Positions 6,959 to 14,274 of a stretch of DNA of 26,526 bases are shown here, one piece after another. Under the pieces are notes generated by a model, which ran no database searches, had not been told where the DNA came from, and was given only the letters and a program-made list of their open reading frames with translations. Within the stretch, counting starts at the first letter, position 1. Each line of letters opens with the position of its first letter. A program made the translations under genes and the position numbers. The stretch comes from Flavobacteriales bacterium UBA3364 (GTDB taxonomy: Bacteria > Bacteroidota > Bacteroidia > Flavobacteriales_F > PHOS-HE28), in NCBI GenBank assembly GCA_002360495.1, contig DEQO01000033.1:1-26526 (forward strand), in the 5' to 3' direction.

Positions 6959-9883
6959 CTATTGGATGATCAGAGTATACCCCCATTGTCCTGAGCCTTG
7001 CATGAGTTGTACGGCGTAGATCCCGGCTGGCAGCGCCGCACTGTCTATGCGGAAAGAGGTAGCGGAGCCCGGGACGAGATGCTCCTGCACGATCTGTCCT
7101 ATGGCGTTGCGGACGACCAGTCGGCGTTCTTTTCCCGGATCAGGTACAAGGTCCACCGCGAACCACTCGTCAGCCGGTTGCGGACGGATCCGCTGCAGCG
7201 GCGATTCCGCTGTTGCGCGGATCCCGGTGAAAGAGCAGTTCCATGTGAGCAGGAAGCCTGCACTGTTGGGTGGCGGACCGCCACCATCCTGTTCCTGGCG
7301 CAAGGTGATGCTTGGGCCGGAAGAGGTTATCGATCCGTTCCCCGGCAATTGGTTCAGGCCATTGCCATTGTACTCATCGATCAACGGGCTGTTCACGTCA
7401 GGTCCGTCGTAGATGGCAAGATGCCTGTTCGGGCTGTTGCCCCATTGGAAAACGGAGAATTGAAGATGAACGACTTCCGCACCGGCCGGGCTGATGGTGA
7501 AGGCACCACTTTCCCCTTGCAGGTAATTGCCATTGGGGCCTCCATCATCGGAAAGGATGCCCAGGCATTCGGTGCTGCTGAGATCATCGCTGCTGTTCAC
7601 CCGCAACGTATCGCATTGCCAGGGCTGCACACGCCGGATGTAATTGAACTCCTGGGCCGCATCGGAACCGAATTCGTTCGTGGCGGTCAATGTCACGTTG
7701 TAGGTTCCCGGCTCCACATAGACGTGCTCCGGATCCTGCACGTCGCTCGTTCCACCATCGCCGAAGTTCCATGACCAACTCGTGGGTCCGTTCGTGCTCA
7801 GGTCCGTGAAGTTCACGACGCCATCACAGGTCACCAACGGTGTTGCGGTGAACGCGGCAACGGGCGGATCGGTGCTCGGTGAGATCACCGCACTGAAGTC
7901 CTCGACCTGGCCATACAGCGGTTCGTCACAAGGCGCGGAACTGTGGCCGATCACATCGCATTGCACGCGCAACCGTACGGGTTGGCCGAACACTTCACCC
8001 GTCGGGATCATGACCACACCGTTGGGTGAGGATTGGTCCAACACGGTCGCCAGTAATTCGTTCGCACTGAATGCGCCATCGTTGTCCAGGTCCACCCAGA
8101 TGCGCGTGTCGTGCGGTGTTTCATCACCCGTGACGACGGACCAAGCATACGACTGCCCCACCTGTATTTCCGCCACATTGCCGCAGGACCGGTCCTGGTA
8201 GCCTTCACTTCCGTTGGGGCTCTCACTTGAGATCCCGGCGAACTCGAAACCCAGGATACCATACCCACAGCAAAATGCCACCGTGTTCGGTGTGCATGTC
8301 GCGGGAACGAGTTGGCTCTCCAGATCGATCGTTATCAGGTCCACCGCAACGGTATCGTCCTGGCCGTTCGCATTGATGGCGGTGAGCATCACGGTATAGG
8401 TGCCACTTTCGGCATACGTGTGTTCGGGATCCTGCTCACCGGATGTTCCGCCATCACCGAAGTCCCACGCCCACGCAGTTGGAGTGTTGAGCGACGCATC
8501 GGTGAACTGCACGGCGCCATTGCATCCGAACGTCGGCGATGCGCTGAAGATGGCCTGTGGCGGCTGCGTATTGGCCAGCACTGTGATACTGTAGTCCTCC
8601 GCCTGACCGTACTGGACCGGGCCGCAAGCTTGTGGCTCGGGAGTGATCAGATCATAGGCGGCCACGACCCGCAGACGCAACGGGGTTCCCAATACCGCGT
8701 TCCCGGGTACCAATGTCGAGGATGAAAAGTCGGGTCCCGTTCCGGCGAGGATCGACTCGTTCTCCGTGAACGTACCGGAGTTGTCCCAATCGACCCAGGC
8801 GCGAATGGCATGCGAGGGGATCGCCGGCGTCACGACCGAAAGATCCAATTGCGTGCCCTGCAATATGGTCACGCTCTGGCAGGTGTTATCGGCGTACCCT
8901 TCGCTCACGGCATCACCACTCGCCGTGGTCACATCCTGGATCGTCACGGAAAGGATGCCGACGTCCTCCACATCACCGGTCGAGGGGGCTTCACAAGCCA
9001 CAACGGGGGTTGTGCCGCTGAGGTCCACCGTGATGGTCAACTGTGCTTCACTTGAACCGAAGTCGTTCTCCACCACCAGGACCACCGTGTAGGTGCCACT
9101 TTCGGTGTAGGTGTGGTCGACGTTCTGTTCGATCGAAAAATTGCCATCACCGAAGTCCCACGTCCATGACGTTGGTGCGTTGAGGCTATGGTCGGTGAAG
9201 GAAACCGCACCCGTGCATGTGAACGTCCTGTTCGCCATCGGCACCGCGACGGGCGGGCCTTCCAAAGCGGACCACGTGAACCTTACGTTCGGTCGCTGCT
9301 GCCAGAGCACATGTGTGCCGAAGGGATCCGTGCAAATGGCCGGGTTCGGGGAATTGCGTGAAACACAACTGGTGAAGGGCGTACTGCTTTGGAACACCTG
9401 GGCGTTCTGTGCAGTATTGAAGTTCGCATAACAGGTCTCGATCACGATGTTGGATGCGCCATCCCATTCAAAAGGGGAGCTGAACGCGTGCTCGGACCAA
9501 CCCACCTGGTCCGTGAAGTCCGTTGGTCCCCAAGCAACGCCCAGATCCTGCTCCCAGGTCCCGGTGAGCGCGTTGTTCGCTGTGGTACCGATCTGGATCG
9601 TGAAGCCCTCCAGGGTCGCAAAGCTCTGCTGGGCCACATTGAAGCCGATGCCGCTGATCGTCCCTTGGGTCATCCCCGCGGCGACCAGCTCGGAGGCGAG
9701 GAAAAGGAACTGGTGGCGTGCACCCGGCTGCGAGTTGGAATAGGGTGATGGTGCTTGGAAAGTGCCGTTCAGAATGGTCCCGTTGCCGACGGTTATCGGG
9801 GTCTGGCCATACGAAGGATCGCAGAGGAACACGGCTTGAAGGCCGATCGTCAAAGCGGCGCGTTTGGTGCGGGATGTGACCAT
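6959..9883 (-). CDS. PKD-GEVED-CUB multidomain T9SS surface protein
   Basis: This encodes 974 residues from the ATG at 9883 (MVTSRTKRAALTIGLQAVFL, cleavage near SYGQ). The frame stays open 318 bp further upstream, but that part gives no signal peptide and no recognisable protein. Order of domains: an N-terminal beta domain of a type common in Bacteroidota (about 25-205); PKD 1 (209-290, WTWDFGDGNFS); GEVED-like 1 (295-435, IRAWVDWDNSGTF, YGQAEDYSITV); PKD 2 (440-518, WAWDFGDGGTS); GEVED-like 2 (525-667, TRIWVDLDNDGAF, YGQVEDFSAVI); PKD 3 (672-750, WSWNFGDGGTS); a CUB-like domain (about 753-881, HLAIYDGPDVNSPL); and a type A T9SS C-terminal domain (RPQPADEWF, RNAIGQIV, LPAGIYAVQL). It is the first gene of an operon with the giant stalk protein 5 bp downstream. 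It is predicted to be surface-displayed; the ligand is unknown. Confidence 0.92.
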   Translation of the reverse strand: MVTSRTKRAALTIGLQAVFLCDPSYGQTPITVGNGTILNGTFQAPSPYSNSQPGARHQFLFLASELVAAGMTQGTISGIGFNVAQQSFATLEGFTIQIGTTANNALTGTWEQDLGVAWGPTDFTDQVGWSEHAFSSPFEWDGASNIVIETCYANFNTAQNAQVFQSSTPFTSCVSRNSPNPAICTDPFGTHVLWQQRPNVRFTWSALEGPPVAVPMANRTFTCTGAVSFTDHSLNAPTSWTWDFGDGNFSIEQNVDHTYTESGTYTVVLVVENDFGSSEAQLTITVDLSGTTPVVACEAPSTGDVEDVGILSVTIQDVTTASGDAVSEGYADNTCQSVTILQGTQLDLSVVTPAIPSHAIRAWVDWDNSGTFTENESILAGTGPDFSSSTLVPGNAVLGTPLRLRVVAAYDLITPEPQACGPVQYGQAEDYSITVLANTQPPQAIFSASPTFGCNGAVQFTDASLNTPTAWAWDFGDGGTSGEQDPEHTYAESGTYTVMLTAINANGQDDTVAVDLITIDLESQLVPATCTPNTVAFCCGYGILGFEFAGISSESPNGSEGYQDRSCGNVAEIQVGQSYAWSVVTGDETPHDTRIWVDLDNDGAFSANELLATVLDQSSPNGVVMIPTGEVFGQPVRLRVQCDVIGHSSAPCDEPLYGQVEDFSAVISPSTDPPVAAFTATPLVTCDGVVNFTDLSTNGPTSWSWNFGDGGTSDVQDPEHVYVEPGTYNVTLTATNEFGSDAAQEFNYIRRVQPWQCDTLRVNSSDDLSSTECLGILSDDGGPNGNYLQGESGAFTISPAGAEVVHLQFSVFQWGNSPNRHLAIYDGPDVNSPLIDEYNGNGLNQLPGNGSITSSGPSITLRQEQDGGGPPPNSAGFLLTWNCSFTGIRATAESPLQRIRPQPADEWFAVDLVPDPGKERRLVVRNAIGQIVQEHLVPGSATSFRIDSAALPAGIYAVQLMQGSGQWGYTLIIQ

Positions 9884-9910
9884 GGTGATGACTGCTGCGG
9901 ATAGCAGCGC

Positions 9911-9919
9911 TGTAAAATA
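9911..9919 (-). promoter_or_regulatory. Possible -7 element for the PKD/GEVED operon
   Basis: The minus strand reads TATTTTACA, ending 27 nt before the chosen ATG at 9883. It resembles TATTTTCAC seen at a similar distance before the two Fn3-like genes, and it partly fits TAnnTTTG. No -33 TTG is clear, so this is tentative. Confidence 0.25.
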
Positions 9920-10110
9920 GCTCGCAGGATCGAAGATCATGCCCAGCCCGGCGAAAACATGCTCCTGAGAAGGGCGCGGCTCCTGGCATCCCGCGCCTCC
10001 GGTATGCGCCCAAGGGTGATATCCGGACTTTGCAGGTGACGGTCCACAAACCACCTGTCTCCCACCTTCTCGGCCGGTGAGGGTCTGTCCGCGTCCCCCA
10101 ATGTCAGTGC

Positions 10111-10129
10111 GCATTTCCCAAAGAAATGC
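10111..10129. repeat. Perfect inverted repeat (7-bp arms)
   Basis: GCATTTC and GAAATGC flank a 5-nt loop (CCAAA). It sits mid-way in the divergent intergenic region, 172 bp before the SiaB-like start and about 230 bp from the opposite start. It has no T-tract, so an operator or attenuator-type structure fits better than a terminator. Function is unknown. Confidence 0.4.
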
Positions 10130-10301
10130 CTGCCGGCCTTGAATATGCCGCGCCGCGTCCGGTAATTCATTCACAGCTGTCTCGTGATCAGGGAGATCCA
10201 CCCATCATCGAACCTTTGCCCCCGATTTTCCGTATATCGATGGAAATCGAGGTCCCGTCGACCGAAAAGGATCATCTGAAAGCAGCCTTTACGCTGCGAA
10301 C

Positions 10302-10862
10302 ATGCGCGACAGCGCTCCCATATCACCCAACGGCCACTGGGCCCAGCCCCTCGCCGAGGCGTCCTCCACGCACGCGGACAGGGAGGTCATCTTCGCTTTT
10401 TACGGCCCACTGGATCGTGGCCGACTGGAACAGCTCCTGGCCCGCGCCGAAGAGCGCAGCCTGGCCGCCAACGACCCAACGCCTTTGCGGAAACGACTGT
10501 ACAATGTCCTGGTCGAAGGCTTGGAGAATGTTCACCGCCATACACCATCGGACCTTTCGGAGAGTGGTTTCGCCTTGCTCGTCCGCGAGGAGAACGTCTA
10601 CAGGATCACTTTGGGGAACGCCTTGCCCCTGGCCGCTGCCACGTTGCTCACGCATCGGGTGGACATCCTGAACGATATGGATGAAGCCGACCTGCGTGAA
10701 CATTACCTGAAGCTTCTCGCGAACGAAGGCCGCACCGAACGCGGCGGGGCCGGATTGGGATTGCTCACCATGGCCCGAAAAACAGCGCGTCCCATTGTGG
10801 CACGCACCCTCCCGCGCGATCAGGCATCCGCCTACGTGACCGTGGAGCTGTCGTTGGCCTGA
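10302..10862 (+). CDS. SiaB-family (DUF6272) protein kinase-like protein
   Basis: This encodes 186 residues, close to full length for the family. It matches the SiaB/DUF6272 group of GHKL-fold kinases in order: YGPLDRGRLEQLL near 34-46; the N-box-like segment LVEGLENVHRH (70-80, with E72 and N76); ITLGN (102-106), the family's 'GN' position; a helix DILNDMDEADLREHYLKLL (121-139); and the ATP-lid glycine motif GGAGLGLLTMARKT (148-161). In Pseudomonas aeruginosa, SiaB phosphorylates SiaC, which controls the diguanylate cyclase SiaD. Whether the Bacteroidota relatives do anything similar is not known to me. No SiaC-like partner, response regulator or phosphatase is visible next to it. It is convergent with the dehydrogenase gene, with stops 14 bp apart. 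It is cytoplasmic, with no signal or membrane segment. Confidence 0.85.
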   Translation: MRDSAPISPNGHWAQPLAEASSTHADREVIFAFYGPLDRGRLEQLLARAEERSLAANDPTPLRKRLYNVLVEGLENVHRHTPSDLSESGFALLVREENVYRITLGNALPLAAATLLTHRVDILNDMDEADLREHYLKLLANEGRTERGGAGLGLLTMARKTARPIVARTLPRDQASAYVTVELSLA

Positions 10863-10876
10863 GCCTTCGGTCCTGG

Positions 10877-12094
10877 TCAGCCTTGGGCGTATGCTGTCAG
10901 GTAGTTGTATGCCCGGGCCAACTGCCCATTCTGCGCAATGGTCGCACGGTCGATCATCCCATCCGGGTCAGGTCCGACGAAGTTGGGCAATACGCGTTCC
11001 ATCAGGTCCCAACCGAAGGCTTCCGATGCATCGCGTGGCAATTCGCAGGGGAGATTGTCCACGGACATTACCGTCAAGCTACGGGCTGTGCCTGCAGCGA
11101 CTTCTTCGCCCGTCGAACGATCGTATCCGAAGAATGGATCGGCTATGGTCGTCGCGCGCAACGTGCTATCGATCGGCCCGCCGATATCACAACTCACATC
11201 GGCGATCACCTGCAAGGTGAGTGCCGGGTCGCGCAGGCTATCCTTGCTCAGGATCTTGGGGCCGCGGGGATCCCAGAAATGGCAGGCCAGGTAGATTTGT
11301 GCTTGACGACCGTAAGGAAGGAAGTTGGCGTGGTGACCGCTTGGGTCCGCGTGGAACGCAACCTTATCGAAGGGTTTGGCATCGTCCCTCAGGTAAAGGT
11401 CCGCCGAACCAAGTGCGGTGTATACCGGAACGGTGTTGTTCCCAAGGAGGAACTCTTTCGGTGGGATGCGTTTCACACCTGCGCGCTCCAAAACCCCCAT
11501 GGCTCCTTTTCCCACACGGCCGCCCCCGGTCATCACGATGCGAAGATCCTGTGGCAACGGGTAGGCATGGAGGTATCGTTCCAGTTCTTCCAAGTCGTGG
11601 CATTCGTAGGCCGGCTTCAGTTCCGGCCCGCCATGGACCAGTTGCCAGGCGCGTATTGCGTTGTATGCACCCACGACCCCGGCCCAGTAACCAAAGGCCA
11701 GAACACGCTCGCCATGGATATTGGTGAGCAGTTCGTGGTCGATCAATCGGATCCTTTTCTCCAAGACCGCTTTCAACAGCTTTCTGTTGTGCGGCTGTTC
11801 TTTGATGGTGTGGCTGAAGAAGAGGTAGGCCTTCCCTGGCAGGAGCATATCCAAGGGGACTTCCTTCACGCCGAGGATGAGGTCGCGGTCCGCCAGATCA
11901 TCAACCAAGCGGACCCCGCGCGCTTCATACTCACCATCGGTGTAGGCACGCACAGGGCTCCGCTGTACCACCAGGTCCACCTCCGGATGTCTGCGCATCA
12001 CTTCCTCGCACTGCACTGGTGTCAACGGAACGCGACGGTCGGCGGGCTGTTTGCCCTCGCGGATGATGCCGATCTTGCGGTAAGGTCCTGCCAT
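10877..12094 (-). CDS. Lysine-ketoglutarate reductase / saccharopine dehydrogenase-like oxidoreductase (AlaDH/PNT superfamily)
   Basis: This encodes 405 residues from the ATG at 12094 (MAGPYRKIGIIREGK). A longer frame to 12208 would run into the tmRNA and is rejected. Residues 5-100 match the N-terminal catalytic domain shared by alanine dehydrogenase, saccharopine dehydrogenase and the LKR half of AASS: RRVPLTP, then ILGVKEVP with K77, then YLFFSHTIKEQ with H95. These two residues align with the Lys/His catalytic pair of the superfamily. A dinucleotide-binding glycine motif (MTGGGRVGKGAMG) lies near residue 190. It probably catalyses an NAD(P)-dependent reaction joining or splitting lysine and 2-oxoglutarate, or a related amino/oxo acid reaction; the exact substrate is not fixed by the sequence. 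There is no separate saccharopine-splitting domain here. It is transcribed divergently from ssrA. Confidence 0.85.
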   Translation of the reverse strand: MAGPYRKIGIIREGKQPADRRVPLTPVQCEEVMRRHPEVDLVVQRSPVRAYTDGEYEARGVRLVDDLADRDLILGVKEVPLDMLLPGKAYLFFSHTIKEQPHNRKLLKAVLEKRIRLIDHELLTNIHGERVLAFGYWAGVVGAYNAIRAWQLVHGGPELKPAYECHDLEELERYLHAYPLPQDLRIVMTGGGRVGKGAMGVLERAGVKRIPPKEFLLGNNTVPVYTALGSADLYLRDDAKPFDKVAFHADPSGHHANFLPYGRQAQIYLACHFWDPRGPKILSKDSLRDPALTLQVIADVSCDIGGPIDSTLRATTIADPFFGYDRSTGEEVAAGTARSLTVMSVDNLPCELPRDASEAFGWDLMERVLPNFVGPDPDGMIDRATIAQNGQLARAYNYLTAYAQG

Positions 12095-12106
12095 TTTGAA
12101 CGGCGG

Positions 12107-12114
12107 CAAATGTA
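12107..12114 (-). promoter_or_regulatory. Bacteroidota -7 box for the dehydrogenase gene
   Basis: The minus strand reads TACATTTG, an exact match to TAnnTTTG, 12 nt before the ATG at 12094. No TTG is found at the -33 position. If used, the leader would be only a few nucleotides, so this is a candidate rather than a certainty. Confidence 0.4.
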
Positions 12115-12166
12115 GGGTGTCCGAAATGGCGGGTCGGCACAGGATCTGAAGTGGGGCGGTGCCCGT

Positions 12167-12174
12167 TACTTTTG
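12167..12174 (+). promoter_or_regulatory. Bacteroidota -7 box for ssrA
   Basis: TACTTTTG matches TAnnTTTG exactly and ends 23 nt before the tmRNA 5' end. A CTG at 12146-12148, 18 bp upstream, could stand in for the -33 TTG with one mismatch. This would give a short precursor leader that RNase P removes. Confidence 0.5.
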
Positions 12175-12197
12175 CGGGACGTTCTTTGGAAGATCTT

Positions 12198-12593
12198 GGG
12201 GCCGACATGGATTCGACAGCGGCTTCGTGATGTGTGTAAGCATGCCGAGTGTGAGGTGCGATTCGTTATCCCAGTGCCTCGACGCCATAACTGGCGAAGT
12301 AGACTACGCTCTCGCAGCTTAACAGCCCAAGGCTGTTCGGCTTAATTCGCGTGAACAACAGTAGCGCGAACGAGTACCTCCCGGGGAGGCCCGTTATCCT
12401 CCTTCCCGAACCAGAGGTGTCATCATGGAAAACTGGCTTGTGCGGTGGTCCGGAGCACAAGTGAGACACAGGACCTAAGTCGTTGGTGGGGTGCCCTTCC
12501 CCAGCCTGCGGTCGAAAACCAATGAAGTGGCTACGCATGTAGAAAGCCCATGTTGCGGTCGTTTGGACGGCGGTTCGATCCCGCCCGGCTCCA
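12198..12593 (+). ncRNA. ssrA: tmRNA
   Basis: This is transfer-messenger RNA, which with SmpB frees stalled ribosomes and tags the incomplete protein for proteolysis. The 5' end GGGGCCGACATGGATTCGACA is the classic tmRNA start. The 3' end GGTTCGATCCCGCCCGGCTCCA is a T-arm plus acceptor strand. GGGGCCG (12198-12204) pairs with CGGCTCC (12586-12592) as a 7-bp acceptor stem with one G-U pair, and A12593 is the discriminator. The genome continues CAG, so the terminal CCA is not encoded. At 396 nt it has a normal length for a one-piece tmRNA. The tag frame lies at 12293-12322. It is divergent from the dehydrogenase gene. Confidence 0.97.
12293..12322 (+). other. ssrA: tmRNA tag-peptide reading frame (GEVDYALAA)
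   Basis: Resume codon GGC, then GAA GTA GAC TAC GCT CTC GCA GCT and TAA, encoding GEVDYALAA-stop (preceded by the alanine carried on the tmRNA). Bacteroidota tags usually read GE(N/T)(N/D)YALAA; the Val at position 3 is a small departure. The YALAA tail is the degron read by ClpXP-type proteases. Confidence 0.93.
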
Positions 12594-12600
12594 CAGCATA

Positions 12601-12632
12601 AGAACGGCCATCGCGTAAGCGGTGGCCGTTCT
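12601..12632 (+). terminator. Strong hairpin just after ssrA, probable terminator
   Basis: AGAACGGCCATCGC and GCGGTGGCCGTTCT form a 14-bp stem (one G-U pair) closed by a GTAA tetraloop of the GNRA type. It starts 8 nt after the mature tmRNA end. The bases after it (GCGTTCTC) are only mildly T-rich, so it may end transcription imperfectly or act mainly to protect the 3' end. Confidence 0.7.
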
Positions 12633-12780
12633 GCGTTCTCAAGATATGCAATAGCCCGACGCTCATCTTCGCATCGGACCAAACGGAGCCAAGAGCTATC
12701 TTTAAATGGTCATTTGGAAGCACTGGACATTGTTGCCTGGTTTAGAACCTCTGCAGGACCAAGAAAAACGGTTCATCCAT
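12633..12780 (+). promoter_or_regulatory. Leader region of the FG-GAP gene array
   Basis: These are 148 bp between the ssrA hairpin and the first propeller gene. TATCTTTA at 12697-12704 is one base from TAnnTTTG and would give a leader of about 70 nt. The bases before the ATG at 12781 are A-rich (AAGAAAAACGG), as is common before Bacteroidota starts. This is a plausible promoter for the five-gene array, but no -33 TTG is clear. Confidence 0.35.
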
Positions 12781-14274
12781 ATGGTTGCTAATGTCAATTT
12801 GAGATCATGGCCACAATTCAGGGTCAAGGCGTATTGTGTTTGGCTGTATTGGTGGCTGTCCTCATTGTCCGGTCTATCACAGAACTTCACTCCCATAGAA
12901 TTGAACGACCCAGACCTCGCTCATGGATCAGGTTTTGGCCATCGGGTGATCATACATGATGATTACGCATTTGTAAGTGAACCAGGGGATCGCAGCAGGG
13001 TAGGTGACATGGCCTTTCCGGAAGGTGAGGTTCACGTGTATCGAAGAAATCAAGGAGGCATCAACGGATGGGACCACTATCAAACGCTCTTGCCGCAAGA
13101 TCCGGCAGAAGTGGCTTTTGGCTGGGATATGGCCATGGTAGGAGGTCGTCTGATTGTGCTTCGTCCGATCAACCGATTGAACTATTTCGGACTCCCTATC
13201 GGTGCTTTTCGTGCAATCTATGTTTTTGAACTGCAAGGAGATACTTGGGTCCGTACTCAACTAATTGAAGGTGTGCCTAACGTCTTTGGGGAAACAGGTG
13301 GTGCTTATGTGAGTTGGATCTGGGCTGAGTTCGCACTTGAATCGAATGTACGTTTGCTTGCAGGTGATTCAACCTTTGCCGTGCTGGACGCAGCTGATTA
13401 CTACCGCCTTAATTCGGGCATCGCGGGGATCGGCACGCTAGAGACCCAAGGTTGGTGGTACAGGGTCGGATCGACCGGGGCATTTGAGCGGATCGCTCCC
13501 TTGTTCCCGATGAGTTTTCCGGGGCAAGGAACTGTGGCTGCCTGGTCCGATGAAGGTTTCGTATCAGAGATCGCTGGTTCACTTTGGACAATGGATCCCA
13601 ACGCGGCACAACCTTCTCAGGAGATCCTACAGCTGATCATGACGTCAACTTGTTTGGCAAAACGTGGAGATCTGCTATTCGCAGGCGTCGGGTATCAAGG
13701 GGAAGGATTGATCCAACCACCAGCCGTGGCTGTCATTCGACGTTCAGGGTCTACATATACCGATGTCGAGCTAGTGATCGAGAACCCGAGCATGGCGGAT
13801 GCAGGTTTTGGCCGGTTACTCTGTGCAAAGAACAACGGACTTCTTGTCGCCGATATGAGCACGATCCATTGGTACGATCTGGAAGACCCTTCAGGACCTC
13901 GTTTCTCTTTGTTCAGTTCTTCGATCTCCGAGATATCGTCGATTGATGTATCAACCACAGGTGATCTTATCGTCGGTTCCACGAACAGCGCATCAGCCAT
14001 CGTTTATGTGCGTGATGTCCCGGATCCAATTTTTGAGCTGGTGTCGGATCCACCCAGGATCTGGCTGGATGAAGGTCTCTTGCAGATCAGTGTTCCACTG
14101 CATGAGATCATGCCCCCGATATACGAGATCAGTGATGCGCTCGGTCGAAAGCTAGCTATTGGTCGGATCGGTTCGGATGGTGCTGCAACGATCCCTCTTC
14201 CCTCGATATCGTCCGGTGTGCACTATTGTAATTTTCCAGGTAGCTCGATCCAAGCCGTAGGCTTCATTCGATGA
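12781..14274 (+). CDS. FG-GAP beta-propeller surface protein, array gene 1
   Basis: This encodes 497 residues from the ATG at 12781. An in-frame ATG at 12706 adds 25 residues that do not look like a signal peptide. The chosen start gives a basic n-region and a Trp-rich hydrophobic core (AYCVWLYWWLSSLSGLSQ). FG-GAP-type blades are recognisable but worn: FGHRVIIHDDYAFVSEPGD, EGEVHVYRRNQGG, FGWDMAMVGGRLIV, then weaker ones. The family signature RRNQGGxxxW follows blade 1. The C-terminus (YEISDALGRKLAIGRI, SSGVHYCNFPG, AVGFIR) is a type A T9SS domain lacking the usual PNP opening. Base composition is AT-richer than most of the window. The stop overlaps the next start (ATGA, 14271-14274). Confidence 0.85.
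   Translation: MVANVNLRSWPQFRVKAYCVWLYWWLSSLSGLSQNFTPIELNDPDLAHGSGFGHRVIIHDDYAFVSEPGDRSRVGDMAFPEGEVHVYRRNQGGINGWDHYQTLLPQDPAEVAFGWDMAMVGGRLIVLRPINRLNYFGLPIGAFRAIYVFELQGDTWVRTQLIEGVPNVFGETGGAYVSWIWAEFALESNVRLLAGDSTFAVLDAADYYRLNSGIAGIGTLETQGWWYRVGSTGAFERIAPLFPMSFPGQGTVAAWSDEGFVSEIAGSLWTMDPNAAQPSQEILQLIMTSTCLAKRGDLLFAGVGYQGEGLIQPPAVAVIRRSGSTYTDVELVIENPSMADAGFGRLLCAKNNGLLVADMSTIHWYDLEDPSGPRFSLFSSSISEISSIDVSTTGDLIVGSTNSASAIVYVRDVPDPIFELVSDPPRIWLDEGLLQISVPLHEIMPPIYEISDALGRKLAIGRIGSDGAATIPLPSISSGVHYCNFPGSSIQAVGFIR

Larger units (their letters stand above)
9884..10301. other. 418-bp divergent intergenic region
   Basis: This lies between the divergently read PKD/GEVED gene (minus) and the SiaB-like gene (plus). 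It contains a perfect inverted repeat at 10111-10129, an imperfect one around 10225-10250 (CGATTTTCC ... GGAAATCG, with one bulge), and on the plus strand AACCTTTG at 10210-10217, one mismatch from TAnnTTTG. The long open minus-strand frame running through it (10201-9884) has no domain or signal peptide and looks like chance in GC-rich DNA. Confidence 0.5.

Noticed and set aside
9884..10201. N-terminal extension of the PKD/GEVED protein from an ATG at 10201
   Set aside because: The extra 106 residues show no domain or signal peptide, whereas the ATG at 9883 starts a good signal peptide. Long open frames by chance are common in this GC-rich DNA.
10883..12115. Long plus-strand open frame (about 410 codons) opposite the dehydrogenase gene
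   Set aside because: The minus-strand protein has a clear family match with catalytic residues. The plus-strand translation has no recognisable motif and is a shadow frame.
12095..12208. Longer start of the dehydrogenase gene at 12208
   Set aside because: It would overlap the ssrA 5' end and its promoter and adds residues with no match to the family, which begins at the KIGIIREGK segment.
12570..12593. ssrA 3' end as an attachment site of an integrated element
   Set aside because: I found no second copy of the T-arm/acceptor sequence in the window and no integrase or other mobility gene. Only the composition shift nearby hints at transfer.
12198..12632. Small open frames on both strands across the tmRNA
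   Set aside because: The tmRNA structure, tag frame and hairpin fully explain the region; the frames have no independent support.
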